A program made the position numbers and the translations under genes. Positions 10,913 through 23,981 of a stretch of DNA of 64,000 nucleotides are shown in pieces; within the stretch, counting starts at the first letter, position 1, and each line of letters begins with the position of its first letter. Origin of the DNA: Streptomyces sp. XD-27 (GTDB lineage: Bacteria > Actinomycetota > Actinomycetes > Streptomycetales > Streptomycetaceae); contig NZ_CP130713.1 in NCBI RefSeq assembly GCF_030553055.1, positions 4,712,001-4,776,000 of the forward strand. Direction: 5' to 3'. A model generated the notes under the pieces. That model saw only the letters and a program-made list of their open reading frames with translations, did not search any database and was not told the DNA's origin.

Positions 10913-12136
10913 TCACACAGCTGGGACGATCTGTCCCCTCACCTCGCCCAGGTTTACGCGGACGCCATCCGGGCCGGGTGCCCAGGCCGTCAGCGTCACC
11001 TCGTCGCCGTCCTCCAGGAACGTCCGCTTGCCGTCCGGCAGCTCGATCGGATCGCGGCCCGCCCAGGTGAGTTCGAGCAGGCAGCCGCGCTCCTCGGGCA
11101 GCGGGCCGCTGACCGTACCCGAGGCGAAGAGGTCGCCGGTGCGCAGCGAGGCGCCGTTGACGGTCATGTGCGCCAACTGCTGGGCGGCGGTCCAGTACAT
11201 GGCCGAGAAGGGCGGGTGGGCGACCGGGTGCCCGTTGATCGCGACCTCGATCCGCAGGTCGAGCCCGCCGGGCTCGGCGGCCGAGTCGTCGAGGTAGGGC
11301 AGCGGCGGGACGTCGCGGGCCGGGGGGCTGGTCCGGGCCGCGTCGAACGCCTCCAGCGGGGTGATCCACGCCGACACGGAGGTGGCGAAGGACTTGCCCA
11401 GGAACGGGCCGAGCGGGCGGTACTCCCAGGCCTGGATGTCCCGTGCGGACCAGTCGTTGAGCAGGGTGACGCCGAAGACGTGGTCGCGGAAGGACTCCAG
11501 CGGCACGCGCTCGCCGAGCGCGGTCGGCGTGCCGACGACGAAGCCCACCTCGGCCTCGATGTCCAGGCGCTGGGTGGGCCCGAAGGCGGGTGCGGACTCG
11601 CCGGGAGGCATCCGCTGGCCGAGCGGGCGGATCACGGGCGTGCCGGAGACGACGACCGTACCCGCCCGGCCGTGGTAACCGATCGGCATGTGCTTCCAGT
11701 TCGGGGTGAGCGGGTCGCCGTCCGGGCGGAACATCTGGCCGACGTTGGCGGCGTGGTGCTCGCTGGCGTAGAAGTCCACGTAGTCGGCCACCTCGAAGGG
11801 GAGGTGGAGGGCGACGTCGGACAGCGGGAGCAGCAGCGGCTCGGTCGCGGCGCGGTGGGCCGGGTCGGTCAGCCAGCCGCGCAGCGCGGCACGGACCGCC
11901 TGCCAGACGGGGCGGCCCGCGGCCAGCAGCGGGTTGAGGGTGGGGTGGGCGAGCAGCTCCGCGTGCGGAGAGCCGTGCGCGGCCGCGGCGGCGGCCAGGT
12001 CCAGGACGTGGTCTCCGTAGCGGACGCCGATGCGCCGGTGATGCGGGGCGTCCGCCGTGCTGAAGACGCCGTAGGGGAGGTTGTGCGCGCCGAAGGGGTC
12101 GCCTTCGGACAGGTCGAGCGGGCTCTGCTGCGGCAT
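10913..12136 (-). CDS. fahA: Fumarylacetoacetase
   Basis: This enzyme hydrolyses 4-fumarylacetoacetate to fumarate and acetoacetate, the last step of tyrosine and homogentisate breakdown. The 407-residue length fits the family. Family marks are GYHGRAGTVVVSGTPVIRP, the metal-site segment DIEAEVGFVVG, LLNDWSARDIQAWEY and GDLFASGTVSGP. The N-terminal SH3-like domain (GVFSTADAPHHRRIGVRYGD) is present. No other tyrosine-pathway gene is nearby, so it looks like a single-gene unit. It is divergent from the polyprenyl synthase gene across a 389-base region containing a three-fold repeated motif. Confidence 0.93.
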   Translation of the reverse strand: MPQQSPLDLSEGDPFGAHNLPYGVFSTADAPHHRRIGVRYGDHVLDLAAAAAAHGSPHAELLAHPTLNPLLAAGRPVWQAVRAALRGWLTDPAHRAATEPLLLPLSDVALHLPFEVADYVDFYASEHHAANVGQMFRPDGDPLTPNWKHMPIGYHGRAGTVVVSGTPVIRPLGQRMPPGESAPAFGPTQRLDIEAEVGFVVGTPTALGERVPLESFRDHVFGVTLLNDWSARDIQAWEYRPLGPFLGKSFATSVSAWITPLEAFDAARTSPPARDVPPLPYLDDSAAEPGGLDLRIEVAINGHPVAHPPFSAMYWTAAQQLAHMTVNGASLRTGDLFASGTVSGPLPEERGCLLELTWAGRDPIELPDGKRTFLEDGDEVTLTAWAPGPDGVRVNLGEVRGQIVPAV

Positions 12137-12525
12137 GGATGCTGCCTCGCCTTCTCCTCGTCACCGTGGTGGCCGAACTCGGTGGCCGGGGCACAGACTA
12201 CGACGCGGGGCCGAGCGTGCGCCGCCGTCGCGCGTAGGGGCTCGTGACCACGCTGCGTAGCGCCGTACGGTCGCAGCGCACGCGGCTGACGGTGCGGTGC
12301 GTAGTGCGACGTACGCGCTGCGTAAGGTTGCGCGTACGGGATCCCTGCTTCGTGTGGCCCGGGGCGTCGCCGCAGGAAGCCGCGGGCGCGGCGCCGTGCG
12401 CGACGGGCCGCGCAAGCCGGGAAGGCGCCCACGGTGATCGATACCCGACCGGATACTCTGCCTTTCAGTGGAGACAGCGACACATCGACATTCCGCGTGA
12501 TCGTAGGCAGACAGGAGTATCCCTC
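12137..12525. promoter_or_regulatory. Divergent promoter region with three copies of a TGCGTAR...CGTACG motif
   Basis: This 389-base gap separates the fahA start (minus) from the prenyl synthase start (plus), and I see no convincing gene in it. Three copies of TGCGTA(G/A) followed after 3-7 bases by CGTACG lie at 12254-12269, 12298-12315 and 12319-12338. CGTACG is itself a palindrome. The arrangement looks like a cluster of sites for one regulator. This is inference; no site of a known factor was recognised. A possible -10 (GATACT, 12452-12457) lies upstream of the synthase. Confidence 0.45.
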
Positions 12526-13536
12526 GTGACCGTCGTCGGGCCTATTGGGCTGAGCGTGCGGGACCTGACTCTGGAAGCCGACATCCAGGCCGGTTTGGCA
12601 GCTGTGGAAGAGGGCCTCATCGAGGCCACGAAGAGTGACGTGCCATTCATAACGGGAGCCGCGCAGCACCTGTTGCGGGCGGGCGGCAAGCGGTTCCGGC
12701 CGCTCCTGGTGATGCTGGCCGCGCAGTTCGGTGACCCGCACGCGCCGGGCGTCGTCCCCTCGGCGGTCGTCGTCGAGCTGACGCACCTGGCGACGCTGTA
12801 CCACGACGACGTCATGGACGAGGCCGACGTGCGCCGCGGGGTGCCCAGCGCGAACGCCCGCTGGGGCAACTCGGTGGCCGTCCTGACCGGCGACTTCCTC
12901 TTCGCGCGGGCCTCGCACATCCTGGCGGACCTGGGCCCGGAGGCGGTCCGTATCCAGGCCGAGGCGTTCGAACGCCTGGTGACCGGGCAGATCCTGGAGA
13001 CCGCGGGGCCGCGGGAGGGGCGCGACCCGGTCGAGCACTACCTCGACGTCCTCTCGGGCAAGACGGGCTCGCTGGTCGCGGTCTCCGGCCGGTTCGGGGC
13101 GCTGATGTCCGGCGCCGACGAGGCGGTCGTCAACATCCTTACCCAGTACGGCGAGCGGCTCGGCATCGCCTTCCAGCTCGCCGACGACGTCCTCGACATC
13201 GCCAGCGACAGCCACGAGTCGGGCAAGACGCCCGGCACCGACCTGCGCGAGGGCGTCCCCACGATGCCCGTGCTGCGGCTGCGCGCCCAGGCCGAGGCGA
13301 GCGGTTCGCCGGAGGACCTCGAGCTGTGCCGGCTGCTGGACGGCGACCTCACCGACGACGGGCGGCACGCGGAGGTGCTGCGCAGGCTGCGTGCCCACCC
13401 GGCCCTGGAGCAGGCCCGCCGGGACACCCTCCGGTACGCGGCGGACGCGCGGGCGATGCTGGCGCCGCTGCCCGAAGGTGCCGCGAAGTCCGCGCTGGAA
13501 GGTCTCTGCGACGCCGTGGTGCACCGCGCCGGCTGA
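12526..13536 (+). CDS. Long-chain polyprenyl diphosphate synthase
   Basis: This trans-prenyltransferase condenses isopentenyl diphosphate onto an allylic primer. Given its place after nuo, the likely product is the menaquinone side-chain precursor. The 336-residue protein has GGKRFRP (residues 53-59), the first Asp-rich motif YHDDVMDEAD (DDVMD at 94-98) and the second, FQLADDVLDIASD. The KTGSL substrate segment is present. The frame is open further upstream, but GTG at 12526 has an ACAGGAG ribosome site and gives the usual N-terminus. Exact chain length cannot be read from the sequence. Confidence 0.88.
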   Translation: MTVVGPIGLSVRDLTLEADIQAGLAAVEEGLIEATKSDVPFITGAAQHLLRAGGKRFRPLLVMLAAQFGDPHAPGVVPSAVVVELTHLATLYHDDVMDEADVRRGVPSANARWGNSVAVLTGDFLFARASHILADLGPEAVRIQAEAFERLVTGQILETAGPREGRDPVEHYLDVLSGKTGSLVAVSGRFGALMSGADEAVVNILTQYGERLGIAFQLADDVLDIASDSHESGKTPGTDLREGVPTMPVLRLRAQAEASGSPEDLELCRLLDGDLTDDGRHAEVLRRLRAHPALEQARRDTLRYAADARAMLAPLPEGAAKSALEGLCDAVVHRAG

Positions 13537-13784
13537 CGCTCCCCTAGGGGAAGTCGTCGCCGCTGGTCACCGGGAACTCGCCGTGGGGCGGGGGCCGTTC
13601 CGCCTCTGGTCGCACTGATGTCATACCGCAGATGTACGGGAAGTTGATCCCGCGGGGTGACGCGGCGGACGTGCCGGTTTGGTGTGATTGACACACCACC
13701 ACACGGCGGATCGGGCGACAATGACCCGAGAGGTGGACGAGTGCGAGGCTGACGACCGCCGCCGAAGACGGAGGTAGAGCACAC

Positions 13785-15050
13785 ATGGCACGAATCCGAC
13801 CGACACAGGTCGCCGAAGACGACCACTGGGACGACGAACCGCCGGCCCGGCGCCGCAAGGCCGTCCGGTACGCCGTTCCCGTCGCGGTGGCGGGGGTGGC
13901 GGCGGCGACGATCGGGCTCGTCCCGGCACTCGCCGACTCCGGCGACCCCGATCTCCCGAAGATCTCCGCCGAGGAGCTCATCGGCAAGATCGCCGCATCG
14001 GACACCGAGCAGTTGTCCGGCACGGTGAAGATCAGCACCGACCTGGGGCTGCCGTCGCTGCCGTCGGGCCTGTCCCTCGGCGGCGAGGACGGCGGGGACG
14101 GCGCGAGCGCCTCTCCCGAGTCCAAGCTCACCGAACTCGCCTCCGGCACGCACACCCTGCGCTTCGCGGTGGACGGCCCGGACCGGCAGCGGGTGTCCAT
14201 CATCGAGGACGCCGCCGAGTACAGCCTGATCCACAACGGCGACGAGGTCTGGGCGTACGACAGCGCGGCCAACGCCGTGTACCACGCGCAGGCCCCGAAG
14301 GGCGCGGACAAGGGGGCCAAGGGCAAGCCGGCGCCGGAGCTGCCCAAGGACCTGCGGGACGCCACTCCGCAGGAGCTCGCCAAGCAGGCCCTCGCCGCGG
14401 TGGACGACTCCACGGAGGTGACGGTCGACGGCACCGCGAAGGTCGCGGGGCAGGACGCGTACCAGCTGCTGATCAAGCCCAAGCAGGGCGGCTCGACGAT
14501 CGGCTCCGTCCGGATCGCGGTGGATGCGGACACCGGTGTGCCGCTGAAGTTCACCCTCAGCCCCAAGGGCGGCGGCAAGGCCGCCGTCGAGATCGGCTTC
14601 ACCAAGGTGGACTTCGGCAAGCCGGCCGCGGACCGCTTCGCCTTCACCCCGCCGAAGGGTGCCAAGGTCACCGAGCAGCGCGACGTGGAGCGCGAGGCCG
14701 AGGAGTTCGCGGACGGGCAGGGTCTCACGAAGCGCGCGGAGACGGACCGGCCCGCGGACCTCTCCGGGCTGAACCTGATCGGTGAGGGCTGGGGCTCGAT
14801 CGCCCGGCTCGACCTGCCCAAGGAAGCCGCGTCCGGCCTGGACCTGTCCGACGGGAACGCGTCGTCCAAGGCCGAGGACGCCGCCGCCGGCCTGATCGAG
14901 GGCCTGGGCGACAGGGTCAAGGGCGACTTCGGCTCCGGCACGGTGTTCAGCACCCGCGTGGTCAACGCCCTGCTGACGGACGACGGCAAGGTGTTCGTCG
15001 GCGCCGTCGACAAGGACGCCCTGGTCGACGCCGCGAACGCGGCGAAGTAG
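13785..15050 (+). CDS. LolA-like envelope protein with N-terminal membrane anchor
   Basis: The 421-residue protein has a charged cytosolic N-terminus and one membrane segment (residues 28-50, ending PALADSG). A large extracytoplasmic domain follows. Its pattern (repeated amphipathic beta strands, FAVDGPDRQRVSIIEDAAEY, GNEV-like IHNGDEVWAYDSAANAVYHA) is that of LolA/LppX-type half-barrel proteins that hold lipid. It precedes an ABC exporter ATPase and permease, so it may help an envelope transport process. That link is inferred from gene order. A hairpin terminator follows, so it may form its own unit. Confidence 0.7.
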   Translation: MARIRPTQVAEDDHWDDEPPARRRKAVRYAVPVAVAGVAAATIGLVPALADSGDPDLPKISAEELIGKIAASDTEQLSGTVKISTDLGLPSLPSGLSLGGEDGGDGASASPESKLTELASGTHTLRFAVDGPDRQRVSIIEDAAEYSLIHNGDEVWAYDSAANAVYHAQAPKGADKGAKGKPAPELPKDLRDATPQELAKQALAAVDDSTEVTVDGTAKVAGQDAYQLLIKPKQGGSTIGSVRIAVDADTGVPLKFTLSPKGGGKAAVEIGFTKVDFGKPAADRFAFTPPKGAKVTEQRDVEREAEEFADGQGLTKRAETDRPADLSGLNLIGEGWGSIARLDLPKEAASGLDLSDGNASSKAEDAAAGLIEGLGDRVKGDFGSGTVFSTRVVNALLTDDGKVFVGAVDKDALVDAANAAK

Positions 15051-15078
15051 CGCGAAGCGCGATGAGGTAGCGCGCAGT

Positions 15079-15105
15079 GGGCGGCGGCCGTGCGGACCGC
15101 CGCCC
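15079..15105 (+). terminator. Hairpin terminator after the LolA-like gene
   Basis: Nine-bp perfect arms (GGGCGGCGG and complement) with a 9-nt loop, 28 bases past the stop. Confidence 0.5.
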
Positions 15106-15181
15106 TCTCGCGCCTGCCGTGCCTCGCGCCTGCGCTGTGTCTCTGACGCATGGCCCGAACGCCCGACAGGAAAGGGAGCCC

Positions 15182-16258
15182 GTGGACAAGCCGTCCGCCG
15201 ACGAGGTGCCCGTGGCACCGGCGGCTGCCGCCTCCCGCGAGGCCGCGGCCGCGGGGACGCGCGAGCCCACAGCGCCCCGCGAGGCCGCGGCCATTGAGAC
15301 CCGCGGGCTCACCAAGCGCTACCGGGGCGGTCAGGTCGCGGTCGACTCGCTCGATCTGACCGTGCCGCGTGGCAGCGTCTTCGGGTTCCTCGGCCCCAAT
15401 GGCTCGGGCAAGACGACGACCATCCGCATGCTGATGGGCCTCATCGAGCCGAGCTCCGGCAGGGCCCGGCTGCTCGGCGAGCCGATGCCCCGCGCGGCCC
15501 GGAGCGTGCTGCCCCGGGTCGGGGCGCTCATCGAGGGCCCCGCGCTCTACGGCTTCCTGAGCGGCCGGGACAACCTGATCCGGTACGACTCGGCCGACCC
15601 CACCGCCGACCCTCGCACCCGCGCCGCCCGTGTCGCGGCGGCGCTGCACCGGGTGGGCCTGGAGGCCGCTGCGGGCAAGAAGGCCCGCGCCTACTCGCTG
15701 GGGATGAAGCAGCGCCTCGGACTCGCCGCCGCCCTCCTCCAGCCACGGGAGCTGCTGGTCCTCGACGAGCCGACCAACGGCCTCGACCCGCAGGGCATGC
15801 GCGAGATCCGCACGCTGGTGGGCGAGTTGGCCGACGAGGGCACCACCGTCTTCCTCTCCTCCCATCTTCTGGACGAGATCGAGCAGGTCTGCACCCACGC
15901 GGCGGTGATGACGCAGGGCAGGCTGGTCACCCAGGGCACGGTCGCCGAGCTGGTCGCGGCCACCCGCGGGCGGTTGTCCGTCACCACCCCGGACCCGGCC
16001 GACGCGGCCCGCGTACTCAAGGAGCACGGTGTGACGGACCTCGTCATACGGGACGACCAGGTCACCGGCGAACTGCCCGTGACGCAGACCCCGCAGACCG
16101 CTTCCACCGCAGGCGAGGAGCCCGCCCTCGACCTGGCCGACCTCAACGCGGCGCTGGTGCGCGAAGGGGTGCGGGTGCGGGCCTTCGGCACCGAACGGGG
16201 TTCGCTGGAGGACGCCTTCGTGGCACTGACCGGGGAGGGCTTCGATGTCGCAGGCTGA
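15182..16258 (+). CDS. ABC transporter ATP-binding protein (ABC-2 exporter type)
   Basis: The ATPase powers the exporter whose permease is encoded next. The 358-residue protein has an N-terminal Ala/Glu-rich lead of about 35 residues. The nucleotide-binding domain follows, with Walker A GPNGSGKTTT, signature YSLGMKQRLGLAAAL, Walker B LLVLDEPTNGLD and the H-loop SSHLLDE. The C-terminal extension (about residues 250-358) resembles the DrrA/CcmA-like regulatory tail. GTG at 15182 has GGAAAGGGAG upstream. Its end overlaps the permease gene by 14 bases. Substrate is unknown. Confidence 0.88.
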   Translation: MDKPSADEVPVAPAAAASREAAAAGTREPTAPREAAAIETRGLTKRYRGGQVAVDSLDLTVPRGSVFGFLGPNGSGKTTTIRMLMGLIEPSSGRARLLGEPMPRAARSVLPRVGALIEGPALYGFLSGRDNLIRYDSADPTADPRTRAARVAAALHRVGLEAAAGKKARAYSLGMKQRLGLAAALLQPRELLVLDEPTNGLDPQGMREIRTLVGELADEGTTVFLSSHLLDEIEQVCTHAAVMTQGRLVTQGTVAELVAATRGRLSVTTPDPADAARVLKEHGVTDLVIRDDQVTGELPVTQTPQTASTAGEEPALDLADLNAALVREGVRVRAFGTERGSLEDAFVALTGEGFDVAG

Positions 16259-17186
16259 GCTGGACCGTGCGGCCACGGCCAGGGGCACTGGCACGGGCAC
16301 GGCCATGGCCACGGCGTCGGCAGCTGGGCCGGGGGCCCGCCTGCTGTGGTCGCTGGCCCTGTTCCGCAACGAGCTGGGCATCACCTTCCGGCGCGGGCGG
16401 ACCGTCGCCCTGTTCGCGGTGCTCGCGGTGATCCCGATCCTCATCGGCATCGCCGTGAAGATCGAGACCAGCGACGGCGGTTCGTTCGGCGGCGGGGGAG
16501 GAGCCGAGGGAGATGGCCCCGCCTTCATCAACCAGGTGACCAACAACGGCGTCTTCCTGGTCTTCGCCGCGCTCGCCGCGACCCTTCCCGTCTTCCTTCC
16601 CATGGCGATAGGCGTCGTCGCGGGCGACTCCATCGCCGGTGAGGCGGGCTCCGGGACACTGCGCTATCTGCTGGTCGCCCCGGCGGGCCGGACCCGGCTG
16701 CTGCTCGCCAAGTTCGTCGCCGTCCTGGCCTTCTGCCTGGCCGCCACCATGGTCGTGGCCGCCACCGCGCTGGCGGTGGGGACCATACTCTTCCCGCTCG
16801 GCGACGTCACCCTGATCTCCGGCACCACCGTGTCGTTCACCGACGCGCTGATACGGGCCCTGGCCATCGTCGCCGTGGTCACCGTCTCGCTCGCGAGCGT
16901 CGCCGCGATCGGACTGTTCGTCTCCACCCTCAGCGGCAGCGGCATCGCGGCCATGGCGGCGACGGTGGGGCTGCTGATCACCGTGCAGATCATCGACACC
17001 ATCCCCCAGCTGCACGCCGTCCACCCCTACCTCTTCCCCCACTACTGGCTGAGCTTCGCGGACCTCCTGCGCGACCCCGTGTACTGGGACGACCTGGTCA
17101 AGAACCTCGGCCTGCAGGGCCTGTACGTGGCGGTCTTCGGCTCAGCGGCCTGGGCGCGGTTCACGGCCCGCGACATCACGGCCTGA
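16245..17186 (+). CDS. ABC-2 type transporter permease
   Basis: The 313-residue membrane partner of the preceding ATPase has six hydrophobic segments. It starts with a Gly/Thr/Ala-rich cytosolic stretch, then ELGITFRRGRTVALFAVLAV as helix 1. The segment GDSIAGEAGSGTLRYLLVAP is the typical cytosolic coupling region of ABC-2 permeases. A Gly-rich loop after helix 1 (SFGGGGGAEGDG) faces outside. The TGA stop sits inside the stem of a strong terminator. Substrate cannot be told; lipid or peptide export would fit the LolA-like neighbour. Confidence 0.85.
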   Translation: MSQAELDRAATARGTGTGTAMATASAAGPGARLLWSLALFRNELGITFRRGRTVALFAVLAVIPILIGIAVKIETSDGGSFGGGGGAEGDGPAFINQVTNNGVFLVFAALAATLPVFLPMAIGVVAGDSIAGEAGSGTLRYLLVAPAGRTRLLLAKFVAVLAFCLAATMVVAATALAVGTILFPLGDVTLISGTTVSFTDALIRALAIVAVVTVSLASVAAIGLFVSTLSGSGIAAMAATVGLLITVQIIDTIPQLHAVHPYLFPHYWLSFADLLRDPVYWDDLVKNLGLQGLYVAVFGSAAWARFTARDITA

Positions 17187-17217
17187 CCGCGGCCGCACAG
17201 CGGCGGCCGCGGTCAGG
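17182..17217. terminator. Strong bidirectional terminator with embedded stop codon
   Basis: A perfect 15-bp stem (CCTGACCGCGGCCGC and its complement) with a 6-nt loop. The TGA of the permease gene lies in the left arm. It separates convergent genes. Confidence 0.8.
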
Positions 17218-17264
17218 GGCACGGTGAGGGGCGCGGGCAAGGCCGCGGTCAGGTCAGGTCGGGC

Positions 17265-19776
<2,512 letters not shown>

Positions 19777-19895
19777 ACGGACCTCCCCCTCGGACGACGG
19801 CAACCTGCTGAAGGTAGCGCCGAGGGGGCGCGGGTGTCATGCCCGTACCGCCATATGGTCATGGCAGTCCCGCTGGGGTCCGTTTGAGGGTGGTT

Positions 19896-20937
<1,042 letters not shown>

Positions 20938-20945
<8 letters not shown>

Positions 20946-22890
20946 CGATGGCCTCCTTAAGGGCCTGTGCGAGCTGCTCGGCCTTGAACGGCAGACCCCG
21001 GACCTGGGTGATGGAGCGGGTGTCGACCAGGTACGTCGCCCGGAGCAGGGTCGCGAGCTGGCCGAGGTTCATCTCGGGGACGACCACCTTCTCGTAACGT
21101 CCCAGCACCTCACCGAGATTCCGCGGGAACGGGTTGAGGTGGCGCAGGTGCGCCTGCGCGATGGCGCCCCCCGCGGCCCGGATGCGGCGGACGGCCGCGG
21201 TGATGGGCCCGTACGTCGAGCCCCAGCCCAGCACCAGCACCTTGGCCTGGCCCTCCGGGTCGTCCACCGCGACGTCGGGGACGTCGATACCGTCGATCTT
21301 GGCCTGGCGGGTCCGGACCATGTGGTCGTGGTTGGCCGGGTCGTAGGAGATGTTGCCCGTGCCGTCCTGCTTCTCGATCCCGCCGATGCGGTGCTCGAGA
21401 CCGGGAGTGCCCGGCACCGCCCAGGGCCGGGCCAGGGTCTGCGGGTCGCGCTTGTACGGCCAGAACACCTCGGTGCCGTCGTCCAGCACATGGTTCGGTC
21501 CGGTGGCGAACCGCACCCGCAGGTCGGGCAGTTCGTCGATGTCCGGGACCCGCCATGGCTCCGAACCGTTGGCCAGGTATCCGTCCGACAGCAGGAACAC
21601 CGGGGTGCGGTACGTCAGCGCGATCCGGGCGGCCTCCAGCGCCGCGTCGAAGCAGTCCGCCGGAGTGCGCGGCGCCACCACGGGCACCGGAGCCTCGCCG
21701 TTGCGCCCGTACATCGCCTGGAGGAGGTCCGCCTGCTCGGTCTTGGTCGGCAGCCCCGTCGACGGGCCGCCGCGCTGGATGTCCACCACCAGCAGCGGCA
21801 GCTCCAGCGAGACCGCCAGGCCGATGGTCTCCGACTTCAGCGCCACACCCGGGCCGGAGGTCGTGGTGACCGCCAGCGACCCGCCGAACGCCGCGCCCAG
21901 CGCCGCGCCGATCCCGGCGATCTCGTCCTCCGCCTGGAAGGTGCGCACACCGAAGTTCTTGTGCTTGGACAGCTCGTGCAGGATGTCCGAGGCCGGGGTG
22001 ATCGGGTACGAGCCCAGGTAGAGCGGCAGATCCGCCTGCCGGGAGGCGGCGACCAGCCCGTAGGACAGGGCCAGGTTCCCGGAGATGTTGCGGTACGTGC
22101 CGGGCGGGAACGCCTTGGTCGCCGGGGCCACCTCGAAGGAGACGGCGAAGTCCTCGGTGGTCTCGCCGAAGTTCCAGCCCGCGCGGAACGCCGCGACGTT
22201 CGCCTCGGCGATCTCCGGCTTCCTGGCGAACTTCTTGCGCAGGAAGCTCTCGGTGCCCTCGGTGGGCCGGTGGTACATCCACGACAGCAGGCCGAGCGCG
22301 AACATGTTCTTGCTGCGCTCCGCCTCCTTCCGGGAGAGCCCGAAGTCCTTGAGCGCCTCGACGGTCAGCGTGGTCAGCGGCACCGGGTGGACGTTGTAGC
22401 CGTCCAGCGACCCGTCCTCCAGCGGACTGGTGTCGTACCCGACCTTCGCCATCGGGCGCTTGGTGAACTCGTCGGTGTTCACGATGATCTCCGCGCCCCG
22501 CGGCACATCGCCGATGTTCGCCTTGAGCGCCGCCGGATTCATCGCCACCAGCACGTTGGGGGCGTCACCCGGGGTGAGGATGTCGTGGTCGGCGAAGTGC
22601 AGCTGGAACGATGAGACACCCGGCAGGGTCCCGGCAGGGGCGCGGATCTCCGCCGGGAAGTTCGGGAGCGTCGACAGATCGTTTCCGAAGGACGCCGTCT
22701 CCGAGGTGAACCGGTCGCCGGTGAGCTGCATACCGTCACCCGAGTCGCCCGCGAACCGGATGATCACCCGGTCCAGGCGGCGGACCTCCTTGGTGCCGTC
22801 CGGTTGCCGCTGTCCGCCGACGAGCGCGGCCCCGTCCGTCGGCTCGGTGGGCTCGGCCTGTTCGGCCGATGTACTGACCTGGCTGGTCAC
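20938..22890 (-). CDS. korA: 2-oxoglutarate:ferredoxin oxidoreductase, alpha subunit (gamma-alpha fusion)
   Basis: KorA is the large partner of KorB. The 650-residue protein joins a gamma domain (RVIIRFAGDSGDGMQLTGDR, near residue 40) to the pyrimidine-binding alpha domain (YPITPASDILHELS and FQAEDEIAGIGAALGAAFGG). The transketolase C-terminal domain follows. The fused form is the usual actinobacterial one. GTG at 22890 has GGGAGGT upstream; the frame is open further but without a better ribosome site. The upstream region holds a widely spaced inverted repeat (see findings). Confidence 0.94.
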
Positions 22891-23160
22891 TGCTTCGGAC
22901 CTCCCTAGAGGCGGCGGTTCCTGATATCGGCACCTACCGGTTGTCCCATGGCCATCGTACGTCGGTAAGGGTGTCCTTCCCTGGCAAGATCGCATCGCGG
23001 ACGCCCCCATTGGGCACCCTTACGTCCTGTTTCGGGGTGATCTGCGCCCCTGTGGCGCGGCCAGTCGAGCGGAGCTCGCGTCTCAGTCTTTGGACTTACG
23101 ACCCGGCCTCCACCGCGCGCTTCCGCGCCCCGACCACCCGTATGGCTCCGCGAGCGCCGG

Positions 23161-23820
23161 TCAGGACCTGAGGTACGTCAGCACCGCCAGCACCCGCCGG
23201 TGATCACCGTCGCTCGGCGACAGCCCGAGCTTGAGGAAGATGTTGCTGACGTGCTTCTCGACGGCCCCGGGGCTGATCACCAACTGCTTGGCGATCGCGG
23301 AGTTCGTGCGGCCCTCGGCCATCAGGCCCAGGACCTCCCGCTCCCGCGGGGTGAGCGCCGCCAGGACGTCCTGCTTCCGGCTGCGCCCCAGCAACTGGGC
23401 GACGACCTCCGGGTCCAGCGCCGTACCGCCCTCGGCGACGCGCACCACCGCGTCCACGAACTCCCGCACCTCGGCCACCCGGTCCTTGAGCAGATAGCCG
23501 ACCCCCGTGCTGCTGCCGGCCAGCAGCTCCGTGGCGTACTGCTCCTCCACGTACTGAGACAGCACGAGCACCCCCAGCCCCGGGTGGTCCTGCCGCAGCC
23601 GCACCGCCGCCCGCACCCCCTCGTCCGTATGGGTCGGCGGCATCCGCACGTCGGCCACCACCACATCCGGCAGCGCGCCCTCGTCCGCCAGCTCCCGCAC
23701 CGACTTCAGCAGCGCTTCCGCGTCCCCCACACCCGCCACGACGTCATGACCCCGGTCGGTCAGCAGCCGGGTCAGGCCCTCCCGAAGCAGCACCGAGTCC
23801 TCGGCGATGACCACCCGCAC
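23161..23820 (-). CDS. NarL/LuxR-family response regulator
   Basis: The 219-residue protein has a receiver domain with a complete phosphorylation site: acidic pair ED at residues 7-8, phosphoacceptor Asp 57 in VVVADVRMPP, and Lys in GYLLKDRV. A LuxR-type helix-turn-helix follows (LTPREREVLGLMAEGRTNSAIA). I chose GTG at 23820 because GGAGG precedes it at good spacing and the protein then starts VRVVIAEDSVLLREG. An in-frame GTG four codons upstream lacks a ribosome site. No kinase gene is adjacent. The kinases at 29448 and 30993, of the type usually paired with such regulators, are the nearest candidates. Confidence 0.9.
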   Translation of the reverse strand: MRVVIAEDSVLLREGLTRLLTDRGHDVVAGVGDAEALLKSVRELADEGALPDVVVADVRMPPTHTDEGVRAAVRLRQDHPGLGVLVLSQYVEEQYATELLAGSSTGVGYLLKDRVAEVREFVDAVVRVAEGGTALDPEVVAQLLGRSRKQDVLAALTPREREVLGLMAEGRTNSAIAKQLVISPGAVEKHVSNIFLKLGLSPSDGDHRRVLAVLTYLRS

Positions 23821-23981
23821 CCTGTCCTCCACGATTTCTGGCCCCCATTTTCCGGTTCGTGAGGACCAGCATTCCAGGATTCGGACGCGGGCGGCGCGCC
23901 TGTGGACAACGGCAGGCTTGTGGACAACCGGCTCAGCCCCCGGCCCTCCAGTCGCGCCGCCCCCTGCTTCGCGGTGTCCCG

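Noticed and set aside
13688..13722. TTGACA...GACAAT as promoter of the LolA-like gene
   Set aside because: The spacing is 23 bases, too long for a standard promoter.
13544..16633. Long minus-strand open frame across the LolA-like and ABC genes
   Set aside because: Composition is that of an antisense shadow and the plus-strand genes are clear.
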